The notes: generated from the letters alone by a model not told the origin. Counted from the stretch's first letter, positions 8,108 through 16,941 are shown. The stretch is 64,000 nucleotides of DNA from Mycobacterium sp. (GCA_016197405.1 JACPVR010000004.1:62001-126000); one strand, 5' to 3'. A program made the numbers and translations.

Positions 8108-8683
8108 TCAGTCGCGGTGCGGATTGATGGTGCCGGCAGTCAGGCTGGCCATGATGGCGTCGACGATGCGTTGTCGCGGGGTGCCGTCCTGTTTGGCGGC
8201 CTCGTATCCGGCCTGCAGCAGTGCCCAGAACACCCGCCGGGCCCAGCCCGGCGGGGCGGTCGCGTCTTCGGTGGACACCCTGTTGAGGATCTCGACGATC
8301 GCCTCGTCGCCGGTGTCGAGGTGTGCCATCAGCTCGGGGTTGGAGGTCACCGACGGTTCGTTGTAGACGAACAGCACTATGGGGCCCAGATCGAGCTGGC
8401 TTTCCACCACCCGGCGCAGGGCGTCGACGGGCGGCCCGCAGCTGGGATCGGCCCGCTCGATGGCCTCACTGCTGAGCGCGTGCACGTGGACTGCCAGCGC
8501 ATGGATCAGTGCGGTGCGCTCGGGGTAGTAGCGATGCACGGTACTGCGGCCGACGTCGGCGGCCGCGGCGATATCGGCCAGCGGTGCGGCAGGGTTCTCG
8601 GCGAGCACGGTCATGGCGGCGTCGAGGATGGCCCGCCGGGTGCGCCCGCGCGGGCCGCCCTCCTGCAGCACGTCCTCGCTCAT
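8108..8683 (-). CDS. TetR-family repressor of the adjacent MFS efflux pump
   Basis: A 191-residue regulator. The helix-turn-helix (about residues 15-60) reads RRAILDAAMTVLAENP followed by LADIAAAADVGRSTVHRYYP. The C-terminal domain binds an unknown ligand. The ATG at 8683 is preferred to an in-frame GTG at 8704 because the latter would encroach on the operator. A 14-bp-arm inverted repeat lies 24 bp upstream. Cotranscription with the MFS gene suggests drug- or metabolite-inducible autorepression. Confidence 0.88.
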   Translation of the reverse strand: MSEDVLQEGGPRGRTRRAILDAAMTVLAENPAAPLADIAAAADVGRSTVHRYYPERTALIHALAVHVHALSSEAIERADPSCGPPVDALRRVVESQLDLGPIVLFVYNEPSVTSNPELMAHLDTGDEAIVEILNRVSTEDATAPPGWARRVFWALLQAGYEAAKQDGTPRQRIVDAIMASLTAGTINPHRD

Positions 8684-8706
8684 GCCCCACAATATAACAC
8701 TCAAAC

Positions 8707-8738
8707 CCTAAAATAGGACAATAGTGTCCCATTTTAGG
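8707..8738. promoter_or_regulatory. TetR operator upstream of tetR-MFS
   Basis: CCTAAAATAGGACA and TGTCCCATTTTAGG pair over 14 bp with one mismatch around a 4-nt spacer. The site lies just upstream of the TetR start and overlaps the last 5 bp of the neighbouring RDD gene. Its size and position fit a TetR dimer (or pair of dimers) site. Confidence 0.65.
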
Positions 8739-9645
8739 TCGGGGGAGTGAACCCACCCGGGTCTGGCGACGGGGCAGAGGCCGGTGCCGGGCTCGTCCAA
8801 CCGGACGGTCCTGCGACGGGTTGCGGACCCGGCGGCGGTCCCCACCCCGGCGGCGGGGTCACCGGGGCAGCTGCCGCGCGCAGCCGCTCCAACTCGCGGC
8901 GGTGCCGTTCGGCGAGCACCGCGGCCAGCACATACTGCGGCGGGGTGCCCGGTGGGGGCGGCGGCGAGATCTGCGCCGCCACGTCACCGGCGATGCGGTA
9001 CGCCATCTGCTCACGCATCACCGGGTCGAGTTGTGCTGCCCGGGAAAGGAACTGGCGAGCCAGCTCGGCCTGCTCGGGACGTAACCCGGAAAGCTGCAAC
9101 GACGCCGCCCACCACGCCAGATTCGGCGGCATCAGCGGCGGCGGCGCGGTCTTGGGTCCGCGTTCACTGATGACCACGGTGCCGGCGAAGACATCGCCGA
9201 TCCGCTTGCCCTTCTTGGAGATCAGGCTGCAGATCACCGCGGGGGCACCGGAGAACATCCAGATCTCCACCACGCCCGCCAGTGCGCGGAACAAGGCCTG
9301 GCGGAACCGCTCGGGGCCGCCGTCCTCGGAAACCACCCGCAGACCCATCGCCATCTTGCCCAGCGAGCGGCCACGGGTGGCGGTCTCGAATGCCACCGGA
9401 TATCCCACCAGCATCAGCACCGTGAAAGCGATGAGCACCGAGGCGCTCAACGCCGGGTCGAACTGCGTCAGCGTCAGCGCCCACAGCACCATGCCGAGGA
9501 TGTAGCCGATGAGCATGACGGTCAGATCGATCAGTGCACCGACCGCGCGGATCGGGAGCTGGGCGATCTGCACATCGAGCACGACGGCGTCGCCGGTCAC
9601 CAGAGCGTCGGGCCGAAACGTCGACCCCGAGGACGGCTGCGTCAT
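8734..9645 (-). CDS. RDD-domain membrane protein (Rv3695-like)
   Basis: A 303-residue protein. The N-terminal about 150 residues are an RDD domain with hydrophobic helices, starting RAVGALIDL and containing RGRSLGKMAMGLRV. The C-terminal half is soluble, with a helical region and a Pro/Gly-rich tail. It is divergent from the SpoIIM-like gene; the same pairing occurs in M. tuberculosis (Rv3695/Rv3694c). Its role is unknown; the neighbourhood links it to the MoxR/DUF58 system. Confidence 0.85.
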   Translation of the reverse strand: MTQPSSGSTFRPDALVTGDAVVLDVQIAQLPIRAVGALIDLTVMLIGYILGMVLWALTLTQFDPALSASVLIAFTVLMLVGYPVAFETATRGRSLGKMAMGLRVVSEDGGPERFRQALFRALAGVVEIWMFSGAPAVICSLISKKGKRIGDVFAGTVVISERGPKTAPPPLMPPNLAWWAASLQLSGLRPEQAELARQFLSRAAQLDPVMREQMAYRIAGDVAAQISPPPPPGTPPQYVLAAVLAERHRRELERLRAAAAPVTPPPGWGPPPGPQPVAGPSGWTSPAPASAPSPDPGGFTPPT

Positions 9646-9658
9646 ACCGCGACGCTAC

Positions 9659-9671
9659 TAGAATCCCCAAG
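9659..9671 (+). promoter_or_regulatory. -10 element for a leaderless transcript
   Basis: TAGAAT at 9659-9664 ends 7 nt before the GTG start of the SpoIIM-like gene, the spacing expected if transcription begins at the start codon. No ribosome-binding sequence precedes the GTG. Leaderless mRNAs are frequent in mycobacteria. Confidence 0.4.
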
Positions 9672-10664
9672 GTGGATGTCGACGCGTTCGTGCTGGCTCA
9701 CCGCGCAACCTGGGACCGGCTCGAATCGCTGGTCAAGCGTCGCAACAAGCTCACCGGCGACGAGGTCGACGAACTCGTCGAGCTCTATCAGAAGGTGTCG
9801 ACACATCTGTCTAAGGTGCGGACCGAGTCAACCGATTCGGTGTTGATCGGCCGGCTTTCCAACCTGGTGGCCCGGGCGCGGTCGGCTGTGACCGGTGCCC
9901 ACGCCCCGTTGTGGAGTGAATTCGCCCGGTTCTGGACGGTGTCGTTTCCGGTGGTGGCCTACCGGGCGTGGCGGTGGTGGCTGGGTTCGGCGGTCGCGTT
10001 CACCATCGTGGCCCTGCTGCTGGGGTATTGGGTGATCCGAAACCCCGAGGTACAGGCCGTCATCGGCACACCCGACGAGATCGACCAACTGATCAACCAC
10101 GACTTCGCCGACTACTACCGGGAGAATCCGGCGGGTTCGTTCGCGCTGCAGGTGTGGTTGAACAACTCCTGGGTCGCGGCCCAGTGCATCGGATACGCGA
10201 TCCTGCTGGGCATCCCGATCCCGTACGTGCTGTTCCAGAATGCGGCCAACCTCGGTGTCATCGGCGGGTTGATGGTCGACGCCGGAAAGGCCGATGTGCT
10301 GTTCGGCCTGCTGACCCCGCACGGTCTGCTCGAACTGACGGCGGTATTCCTGGCGGCCGCCGCCGGTATGCGGCTGGGCTGGTCGGTGATATCGCCCGGT
10401 GACCGTCCGCGCGGACAGGTTCTCGCCGAGCAGGGCCGCGCCGTCGTCTCGGTGGCCGTGGGTCTGGTGGCCGTGCTGCTGGTTTCGGGCCTGATCGAGG
10501 CGCTGGTGACACCGTCGTCGCTGCCGACCTTCGTGCGCATCGGGATCGGCATCGCGGCCGAAGCGACCTTCTTGGCCTACATCGTGCACTTCGGCCGGCG
10601 GGCAGTGCGTGCCGGAGAGACCGGAGATCTGGCCGACGCACCCGACGTGGTGCCCACCGGCTGA
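9672..10664 (+). CDS. SpoIIM-like (stage II sporulation protein M family) membrane protein
   Basis: A 330-residue protein starting DVDAFVLAHRATWDRLESLV, the conserved N-terminus of this family, followed by a helical soluble part and about five to six transmembrane helices (e.g. SAVAFTIVALLLGYWVI). It is related by family name only to sporulation; in non-sporulating actinobacteria it sits beside MoxR/DUF58 genes. The GTG at 9672 is likely leaderless. It is divergent from the RDD gene, matching Rv3694c, and convergent with DUF58, with only 8 bp between stops. Confidence 0.85.
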   Translation: MDVDAFVLAHRATWDRLESLVKRRNKLTGDEVDELVELYQKVSTHLSKVRTESTDSVLIGRLSNLVARARSAVTGAHAPLWSEFARFWTVSFPVVAYRAWRWWLGSAVAFTIVALLLGYWVIRNPEVQAVIGTPDEIDQLINHDFADYYRENPAGSFALQVWLNNSWVAAQCIGYAILLGIPIPYVLFQNAANLGVIGGLMVDAGKADVLFGLLTPHGLLELTAVFLAAAAGMRLGWSVISPGDRPRGQVLAEQGRAVVSVAVGLVAVLLVSGLIEALVTPSSLPTFVRIGIGIAAEATFLAYIVHFGRRAVRAGETGDLADAPDVVPTG

Positions 10665-10672
10665 GCCGAAAG

Positions 10673-11995
10673 CTACAGCTTGCCGGCCGCTTTCATCGCC
10701 AGGTACCGGTCGGCCAGCGCGGGTGCCAGCTCCTCGGGGATGGCGTCCACCACCTCGACGCCACTGCGGCGTAGCCGGGATGCGATGGTGCGACGGTCGT
10801 TTCGTGCCCGTTCAGCGGCGGCCGCGTCGTAGACCGCCGCGGCATCGGACCGGCCTGCGGCGAGCTCGTCGACGCGTGGATCCGAGACCGAGGCGACGAT
10901 CACCTGATGGCGCGTGGACAGTTTCGGAAGCACCGGCAGCAACCCCTCTTCCAGGGCGGAGGCATTGAGGTCGGTGAGCAGCACTACCAGCGCACTGCGC
11001 CGGACCCGGCGAAGCACCGCCGAAACTGTTGCTGCGGAATCTGATTCGATCAGTGCTGGTTCAAGCGGGGCCATCGCCTTGACCAGTTGGGCCAGCAGTT
11101 CCGAGCGTGACGCGCCGAAAACCGCGGCTCGTGTCGTCTGGTCGTGGGCCAGGAAATCGACGTGATCCCCGGCGCGAGCGGCCAGGGCGGCCAGCAACAG
11201 CGCCGCGTCCATCGACCAGTCCAGTCGGGGCCATCCGCCTGGGTCGGCGGCGGTCGGATCCACCCCCACCCGGCCGGCCGAGGTGCGGCCGGTGTCGAGG
11301 ACTATCACCACCCGGCGGTCGCGTTCCGGACGCCAGGTGCGTACCACCACGTCGGCGCGGCGAGCGCTGGCCCGCCAGTCGATTGACCGGACGTCGTCAC
11401 CGACGACATATTCACGCAGGGAATCGAATTCGGTGCCCTGACCGCGGATGAGCACCGGTAACAGGCCGTCCATCTCGCGTAGCCGGGCCAACCGGGACGG
11501 CAGGTGTTTGCGAGACAGGAACGGCGGCAGGATGCGCACCGTCCACGGCGCCGGTCGCGACGACTGCCTACCGGCCAGCCCGAGCGGTCCGATCGAACGG
11601 GCCGTGACCGCCGCCGAGTGTTGATCACCCCGGCGCACCGGCCGCAGCCAGGTGCTGACGCGATGCGCCTGACCGGCCGCGATATCGACATCGGAGGACC
11701 GCGGTTCGGCGCGCGCGCTGGGCGCCCACGCATCCCGCACCATGCCGCGGAATCGTCGCCTCCCGGTGTTGGCGATCAGCAGGGTGATCTCGACGGGTTC
11801 GCCGAGGCGAGCCGAGGTTTCGCCGGACCTGTTCAGCTGCAACGCTTTCGGGCTGGCCGCCAGTGCCACGTCGATAACGATGGCAACGGCGAGCGTCGCC
11901 AGCAGGACCAGGAAGGCGACATCCGGCCAGGGGGCGACTGCGATCGGGATGACGCCGATCAGCGCCATCAATCCGGTGCGGCCGGTGAGAATCAC
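10673..11995 (-). CDS. DUF58 domain protein (Rv3693-like)
   Basis: A 440-residue protein: two N-terminal hydrophobic helices, a beta-rich middle, and a C-terminal DUF58 / vWA-like domain with the signature GDDVRSIDWRASARR followed by VVIVLDTGRTS (MIDAS-like DxS region). Such proteins work with MoxR AAA+ ATPases in membrane-associated assembly or chaperone systems. The GTG at 11995 overlaps the MoxR stop by 1 nt (TAGTG), which indicates translational coupling. An imperfect AAGCT/AGCTT-based stem at about 10665-10687 spans the convergent ends and may terminate both transcripts. Confidence 0.88.
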   Translation of the reverse strand: MILTGRTGLMALIGVIPIAVAPWPDVAFLVLLATLAVAIVIDVALAASPKALQLNRSGETSARLGEPVEITLLIANTGRRRFRGMVRDAWAPSARAEPRSSDVDIAAGQAHRVSTWLRPVRRGDQHSAAVTARSIGPLGLAGRQSSRPAPWTVRILPPFLSRKHLPSRLARLREMDGLLPVLIRGQGTEFDSLREYVVGDDVRSIDWRASARRADVVVRTWRPERDRRVVIVLDTGRTSAGRVGVDPTAADPGGWPRLDWSMDAALLLAALAARAGDHVDFLAHDQTTRAAVFGASRSELLAQLVKAMAPLEPALIESDSAATVSAVLRRVRRSALVVLLTDLNASALEEGLLPVLPKLSTRHQVIVASVSDPRVDELAAGRSDAAAVYDAAAAERARNDRRTIASRLRRSGVEVVDAIPEELAPALADRYLAMKAAGKL

Positions 11996-12978
11996 TAGCG
12001 CGGTACCGGGACGGCGGCCAGTATCCCGTCCAGTACCCCGTCGGCGGTGGCACCTTCGAGTTCGGCCTCCGGTCGCAGCCCCACGCGGTGGCGCAACGTG
12101 GGGCGGGCCATCGCTTTCACATCGTCGGGGGTGACGTAATTGCGCCCCGACAGCCAGGCCCAGGACCGGGCGGTGCCCAGGAGCGCTGTCGCGCCGCGCG
12201 GTGATACACCCAGTTGGAGTGCCGGTGAATGCCGGGTGGCGCCGACGACGTCGACGATGTATCCGAGCACCTCGTCGGCCACCATGACCCGGCGTACGGC
12301 ATCGCGTCCGGCGGCCAGTTCAGCGGGTCCGGCGACCGGCCGGATCGCCGACAGATCCCGGGGGTCGAATCCGTGCGCGTGCCGGTTGAGGATGGCGATC
12401 TCCTGGTCACGCGGCGGCAGCGGCACATTGAGCTTGAGCAGGAAGCGGTCCAGCTGCGCCTCCGGCAGCTGGTAGGTGCCCTCGTATTCGATCGGGTTCT
12501 GGGTGGCGGCGACGATGAACGGGTCCGGCAGCGGGCGCGGCGTGCCGTCGACGCTGACCTGGCGCTCCTCCATGGCCTCCAGCAGCGCGGCCTGCGTCTT
12601 GGGTGGGGTGCGGTTGATCTCGTCGGCCAACAACAGATTGGTGAAGACCGGACCGGCGCGGAACTCGAATGCCGCGGTGCGGGCGTCGTAGACCAGTGAT
12701 CCGGTGACATCGCCGGGCATCAGGTCCGGGGTGAACTGCACCCGCTTGAACTCCAACTGCAGGGCGGCGGCGAGCGCGCGCACCAACAGCGTCTTGGCCA
12801 CGCCGGGGACACCCTCCAGCAGGACGTGGCCGCGGCACAGCAGCGCGATGACCAGACCGCTGACGACGGCGTCCTGACCCACCACGGCCTTGCCGATCTC
12901 GGTGCGCAGCGCCAGCAGTGCATGCCGGGCGCCCTCGGCGAGGTCGTCATTGGCGGGGGCGGGTGGGGGCTGAGTCAC
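11995..12978 (-). CDS. moxR2: MoxR-family AAA+ ATPase (MoxR2-like)
   Basis: A 327-residue MoxR ATPase. Walker A is seen in EGVPGVAKTLL (near residue 50) and Walker B in LLLADEINRTPPKTQAALLE (near 113); sensor regions follow. These ATPases remodel or activate partner vWA/DUF58 proteins at the membrane. The GTG start overlaps the stop of the DUF4350 gene by 4 nt (GTGA). The symbol rests on matching gene order with M. tuberculosis Rv3692. Confidence 0.92.
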   Translation of the reverse strand: MTQPPPAPANDDLAEGARHALLALRTEIGKAVVGQDAVVSGLVIALLCRGHVLLEGVPGVAKTLLVRALAAALQLEFKRVQFTPDLMPGDVTGSLVYDARTAAFEFRAGPVFTNLLLADEINRTPPKTQAALLEAMEERQVSVDGTPRPLPDPFIVAATQNPIEYEGTYQLPEAQLDRFLLKLNVPLPPRDQEIAILNRHAHGFDPRDLSAIRPVAGPAELAAGRDAVRRVMVADEVLGYIVDVVGATRHSPALQLGVSPRGATALLGTARSWAWLSGRNYVTPDDVKAMARPTLRHRVGLRPEAELEGATADGVLDGILAAVPVPR

Positions 12979-14114
12979 GATTGTGCGACCTGCCTTTCAA
13001 TATCGTCGAGGTTGCGTGCGAGGTCGAGAAGTTCGGCGTCTGTCGTGGGTGCCGGCCCGAAGAGGGTGTGCCACAGGGTTTCCGGATCACCGGCACCGCG
13101 GGCGGCGACTGCCGTCGCGACGCCGGCAGGTGTCACATCGGAGGACAGACCCAGTCGGGGTGTCAGCCGCTGCAGGGCGGCGGTCCGCAGCGCGTCGGCG
13201 GCGCGACCGCGGGCCCGCCGCGACCGGTACAACCGCCCCCGGCCTTCGACGGTCTCCGAGGCCCGCACCACCACCGGGAGTTTCTCGGCGACCAGGGGGC
13301 CCAGCCGGCGTCCGCGCCACAGCGCCACCAATCCGACCACCAGCCACAATTGCCAGACGATCCAGTCCACCTGGGGTGGAATCAGTTCGAAAATCGAAGT
13401 CGGGGAGGGGTTTTCCCCTTGCACGGTCTGCGGTGCATACCAGATCAGGCGCGGGGCTGTCCCGGCCAGATTCAGTGCCAGTGCGGCATTGCCTTCGCTG
13501 AGCAAGCCCCCGTTGGTCAGCGGTTCCGCCGATCCCAGCACCGTCACGGTGCGATCGCCGTCGCGGTAGCGCACCAACCGGCCGCCGTAACAGCGCGTCA
13601 GGGTGATCTCGTCGTCGACGGTGGTGTAACTCTCGGCGGCACCAAGATCGGCCACACCGGCCCGCCGCGCTTCCCGCAGGTCGCAATCGGGTTCGACGCC
13701 GAAGCCCAACTCGGTGGCCAGCCGCAGCTTCGGGGTCAGCACCTCGCGAGCCGACGGCGTCGGCTCCAGCAGCAGGAGATCACCGGGGGCTTCGGCCAGC
13801 TCGCGAAGCTGCGCGTCGTCGCCGATGAAATACGTCTGAGCTATCAGCAGCAGGGAGTCCGGCCGCGTCGCGGCGAGGGCCTGGTCGGTGGTATTGGCGA
13901 CGACGACGTCGACCCCGCGCTCCCGCAGCAGCGTCACCAGGGCGTGCGCACCGTCGGCGGAGGTGGCCGACGGATCCATCCGGCCGCCGGGGCGTGGTGT
14001 CGTCAACCACGCGGTGACGGTGGCGACGACGGTTATCGCCACCAGTGCCAGACCGATCCAGTACCAGCCGCGGCGGCGGCCCGCCGCGCGCGGCGCGACC
14101 TGTGTCGTCGTCAC
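12975..14114 (-). CDS. DUF4350 domain membrane protein (Rv3691-like)
   Basis: A 379-residue protein with an N-terminal transmembrane helix (WIGLALVAITVVATVTAWLT), an extracytoplasmic DUF4350 domain and a second hydrophobic helix near residue 260 (IVWQLWLVVGLVALWRGRRL), then a cytoplasmic helical tail. The GTG at 14114 is chosen because it overlaps the upstream stop by 4 nt (GTGA). An upstream TTG at 14129 is also in frame. It belongs to the operon with DUF4129, MoxR and DUF58. Its molecular function is unknown. Confidence 0.85.
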   Translation of the reverse strand: MTTTQVAPRAAGRRRGWYWIGLALVAITVVATVTAWLTTPRPGGRMDPSATSADGAHALVTLLRERGVDVVVANTTDQALAATRPDSLLLIAQTYFIGDDAQLRELAEAPGDLLLLEPTPSAREVLTPKLRLATELGFGVEPDCDLREARRAGVADLGAAESYTTVDDEITLTRCYGGRLVRYRDGDRTVTVLGSAEPLTNGGLLSEGNAALALNLAGTAPRLIWYAPQTVQGENPSPTSIFELIPPQVDWIVWQLWLVVGLVALWRGRRLGPLVAEKLPVVVRASETVEGRGRLYRSRRARGRAADALRTAALQRLTPRLGLSSDVTPAGVATAVAARGAGDPETLWHTLFGPAPTTDAELLDLARNLDDIERQVAQS

Positions 14115-14761
14115 GTGATGTGCGCCCAACCCGTGTCGGCGTCGACGGCCGACGCCGTGGTCGCGGCGGCCGAGGCGGACCGCAGGTGGTCGTCGAGGTC
14201 GACGATCAGCCGGTATGCGTCCGGCGAACCGGGCCGCTCGCCGTAGGTGACATCGTTGAACGCGGTAGCGGCAGCAGTGAACTCCGAAGACAGCCCCGGT
14301 ATCGATGCCCCGGCATCCCTGGCGAGTTCACCGGCGGTACGTCCGGGTATCGGATCGAGGACCCCGGTCTCCTCGAGATGTCGCGCGACCGCCCGGAGCC
14401 GGTGGCGAATGGCGGCGGCCCAATCTCCCCGGGCGGCACACTGTTCGGCGGTGGCCCGATGTTCGGCGGCGCTGAGCTCGGCCGTGCCGAACAGTTGATA
14501 CTGCGCGCCGCGCGCGGTGTGCATGGTGCGCCGGATGATCCGCACCGCGACCACCACGGCGACCACGACGATGATGGCCAGTATCGCAATGGTGAACCAA
14601 CCGCCCGGCACGGTCGACCCCTTGACGATGAGCCGGTACAGCAGCTCGTCGATCCACTCGTTGAACCGTTCGGTCAGCGAGGCTTTCGGGTAGATCGGCT
14701 TGTTCAGCTCACGCTGGGCCGCTTCGTGCGCGGCGTCGCGGTCGATGTCGATGGTGGGCAT
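14111..14761 (-). CDS. DUF4129 domain protein (Rv3690-like)
   Basis: A 216-residue protein with one central transmembrane helix (about residues 57-76, AILAIIVVVAVVVAVRIIRR) and a C-terminal DUF4129 domain that includes RHRLRAVARHLEETGVL and the conserved TAGELARDAG. DUF4129 proteins accompany MoxR/DUF58 genes or transglutaminase-like proteins. It lies 12 bp after the Pro-rich membrane protein gene and overlaps the next gene by 4 bp. Confidence 0.85.
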   Translation of the reverse strand: MPTIDIDRDAAHEAAQRELNKPIYPKASLTERFNEWIDELLYRLIVKGSTVPGGWFTIAILAIIVVVAVVVAVRIIRRTMHTARGAQYQLFGTAELSAAEHRATAEQCAARGDWAAAIRHRLRAVARHLEETGVLDPIPGRTAGELARDAGASIPGLSSEFTAAATAFNDVTYGERPGSPDAYRLIVDLDDHLRSASAAATTASAVDADTGWAHIT

Positions 14762-14773
14762 GCGACAGCTGCC

Positions 14774-16030
14774 CTACCGCCCGGACAGCCACAGGTGGTC
14801 GGTCGCCGCGCCCCCGGTCGGCCCCGCGGCGCCGGTGCGCAGGACCAGGTCGAACGCCTCGGCCCGGATCCGCCGGTCGGTGTAGAGCAACACCACGACA
14901 CCGGCGGTGAACGGCGCGGTGATGATCTGCCCGAGGACCGAGCCGATCGCGCCGAGCACCGCGCCGAGGATCAGCCCGCCCGAGGAGGGATCGGTCCCGG
15001 CGCCGGCGACCAGCTGGCCGACGGCGAACGGCACCGACAACGCGCCTGCGACCACGCCGGTGACCAGCGAGGCCAACAGCCAGATCCCGAGGACCCGCCA
15101 GAAACCTTTGCGCACCAACGCAAACGACCGGGTGATGGAGGCCCAGACGGACTTGTTCTCCAGCACCACGATGGCAGGCGCGAACAGCAGCATGGTCCCG
15201 CCCCACACCACGGTGGCGACGGCCGCCAGTCCCAGCGGGATTCCGACCAGCGCGGCGGCGAATCCGTCCGCGGACATGGCCACCCCGAAGATCACCAGTG
15301 CGACTGCGGCCACGAAAACCACGATTGCCAGGGCTTCCAGCAGGGTGACACCGAGCAGTGGCAGCAGCCGCCCGCGGATGCGGGACCAGGTTTCGTTCAC
15401 GGTGATCGAGGATCCGAACACCGCGCGGCCCACCACGACGGTCAGCATTCCGCTCAGGATTATCGCGGCCAGGCCCTGCATGAGGGCACCGGCGAACGAA
15501 GAGACGCCCGAAAGTATCAGCGCCTCAGTCGAATCGGACGCACCGCCGCGCAGCGCGTCGAGCTGCCCGGTCGCCGCGAGCGGCCCGATCTGCACCAGCA
15601 GTGCGATGACCTGGGTGACGATGACGACGACGGCGGTCAGGCCCAGCGTCGTCTTGGGATTGGCGCGGATATAGCGGATCGCGCCGTTGAAGATATCGCT
15701 GAGCGTCAACGGCCGGAGCGGAATGATGCCGGGCTCCAACGCCATCGGCTGCGGGTATCCGGCACCGGGGTAGCCCGGCGGTGGATAACCCGGTGGTGGG
15801 TAACCGGGCGGAGGATAGCCACCCTGTGGGTAACCCGGCGGTGGATACCCCGGGGGTGGGTAGCCGGGCGGCGGGTATCCCGGTGCGGCCTGCGGCGGGT
15901 AGCCCTGTGCCGGGGGGTAGCCGTGCGGCGGCGGGTACCCCTGCGGGGCGTAACCCTGCGGCGGCGGATAGCCCTCGGGAGGCGGGTAGCCCTGGGGTGG
16001 CCAGCCCGGTCCGGTCGGCGGCATGGTCAT
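14774..16030 (-). CDS. Pro-rich membrane protein with GYPPP repeats (Rv3689-like)
   Basis: A 418-residue protein. The first about 95 residues are a disordered tail of GYPPP/GYPPPQ/GYPP repeats. The rest has about six transmembrane helices, of the type annotated as glycerophosphoryl diester phosphodiesterase membrane domain or DUF7847, with no visible catalytic residues. It is probably the first gene of the DUF4129-DUF4350-MoxR-DUF58 operon. The tail probably faces the cytoplasm and mediates contacts; that is inference. Confidence 0.85.
   Translation of the reverse strand: MTMPPTGPGWPPQGYPPPEGYPPPQGYAPQGYPPPHGYPPAQGYPPQAAPGYPPPGYPPPGYPPPGYPQGGYPPPGYPPPGYPPPGYPGAGYPQPMALEPGIIPLRPLTLSDIFNGAIRYIRANPKTTLGLTAVVVIVTQVIALLVQIGPLAATGQLDALRGGASDSTEALILSGVSSFAGALMQGLAAIILSGMLTVVVGRAVFGSSITVNETWSRIRGRLLPLLGVTLLEALAIVVFVAAVALVIFGVAMSADGFAAALVGIPLGLAAVATVVWGGTMLLFAPAIVVLENKSVWASITRSFALVRKGFWRVLGIWLLASLVTGVVAGALSVPFAVGQLVAGAGTDPSSGGLILGAVLGAIGSVLGQIITAPFTAGVVVLLYTDRRIRAEAFDLVLRTGAAGPTGGAATDHLWLSGR
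15750..16010 (-). repeat. In-frame tandem repeats encoding GYPPP units
   Basis: Degenerate 15-18-bp units (plus-strand core TAACCCGGCGGTGG and variants) recur about 15 times inside the N-terminal part of the membrane-protein gene. They keep frame and translate to GYPPP-type repeats, so this is a coding low-complexity array prone to length variation. Confidence 0.75.
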
Positions 16031-16156
16031 CGGGCAACACCCCCGTCGTGGTTGCTCATGCTGCCCATCCTGTCGATCAGCCGGGCAATTGACAACGTCA
16101 TCGGCTTAACAGTGATCGGGCGTGGCGCCGGTGCCCGAGCGCGTAGCGTTTCAGGT

Positions 16157-16621
16157 ATGGCGCAACTCAAGGACCGGCTGCGGTCCGATCTCACCGATGC
16201 GATGAAGGCTCAGGACAAGCTGCGCACCGCGACCCTGCGCATGGTGCTCGCAGCGATCCAGACCGAAGAGGTCTCCGGCAAGGTCTCGCGCGATCTCACC
16301 GATGACGAGGTGCTCAAGGTGCTCGCCCGGGAGTCGAAGAAGCGCGGCGAGGCCGCCCAGATATTCATCACCAACGGGCGCGGCGAGCTGGCCGCCAACG
16401 AGCGCGCCGAGGCCAGCGTCATCGACGACTACCTGCCGACCCAACTCAACGACGACGAACTGGCTCATGTGGTGAACACCGCCATCGCCCAGGTTGCCGA
16501 GGCCATCGGCGAACGCCCGGGGCAAAAGCAGATGGGTCAGGTCATGAAGGCCGCGCAGGCCATCGCCGAGGGCAAGGCCGACGGAGCGCGGATCTCCGCG
16601 GCGGTGCGGGACCGGTTGTAG
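16157..16621 (+). CDS. GatB/YqeY domain protein (Rv3688c-like)
   Basis: A 154-residue protein starting LKDRLRSDLTDAMKAQDKLR, with the YqeY core (RESKKRGEAAQIF, DDYLPTQL, GQVMKAAQAIAEGKADG). This domain matches the tRNA-binding tail of GatB and may act on tRNA or on glutamine amidotransferase-linked reactions; the free-standing version is uncharacterised. AGG lies 3-5 nt before the ATG. It is divergent from the MoxR-linked operon. Confidence 0.92.
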   Translation: MAQLKDRLRSDLTDAMKAQDKLRTATLRMVLAAIQTEEVSGKVSRDLTDDEVLKVLARESKKRGEAAQIFITNGRGELAANERAEASVIDDYLPTQLNDDELAHVVNTAIAQVAEAIGERPGQKQMGQVMKAAQAIAEGKADGARISAAVRDRL

Positions 16622-16674
16622 CGCACGCGCACACCGAATTTGTCGGCCGCGTCAGCGCAACCGAATTCGCGAAA

Positions 16675-16887
16675 TCACTTGCCGGCGGCGACGTCTTGCG
16701 CCGACAGCAAGGTGCGAGCCCGACGCTCGACCAGTAGTGGAACGAAGTCCCGGATGCGGCTGTCGCTGAAGCCGGAGTTGGCCTGTGCCAACGCATTTCG
16801 GATCTCGTCGGGGTGTAGCCCGGGAAACTCGGCAATCAGGCGATTCTCGATCTCGGCGAGAGCGTCGGCTTCACTTCGGTGCGGCAC
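16675..16887 (-). CDS. Three-helix bundle dimerisation domain protein (DUF3562-like)
   Basis: A 70-residue all-helical protein. The spacing of EIENRLIAEFPGLHPDEIRN and the following RIRDFVPLLVERRARTLL matches small three-helix dimerisation proteins common in actinobacteria. There are no signal or membrane segments. It is convergent with YqeY and is followed upstream by the TesB gene. Function unknown. Confidence 0.7.
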   Translation of the reverse strand: MPHRSEADALAEIENRLIAEFPGLHPDEIRNALAQANSGFSDSRIRDFVPLLVERRARTLLSAQDVAAGK

Positions 16888-16941
16888 GGCGAGAATCTTC
16901 TCGGTTGATCTTGACGTTGGTCAAATCCTGTGGCGCGCATC

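Noticed and set aside
12918..14246. A 442-codon plus-strand frame
   Set aside because: Antisense to MoxR, DUF4350 and DUF4129; composition is Gly/Arg/Gln-rich noise.
15750..16010. CRISPR-like array
   Set aside because: Units are contiguous, lack unique spacers and translate in frame to GYPPP repeats.
14045..16156. A very long plus-strand frame running into the YqeY gene
   Set aside because: It lies opposite three clear minus-strand membrane-protein genes and has low-complexity His/Arg/Gly content; only the part from 16157 is a real protein.
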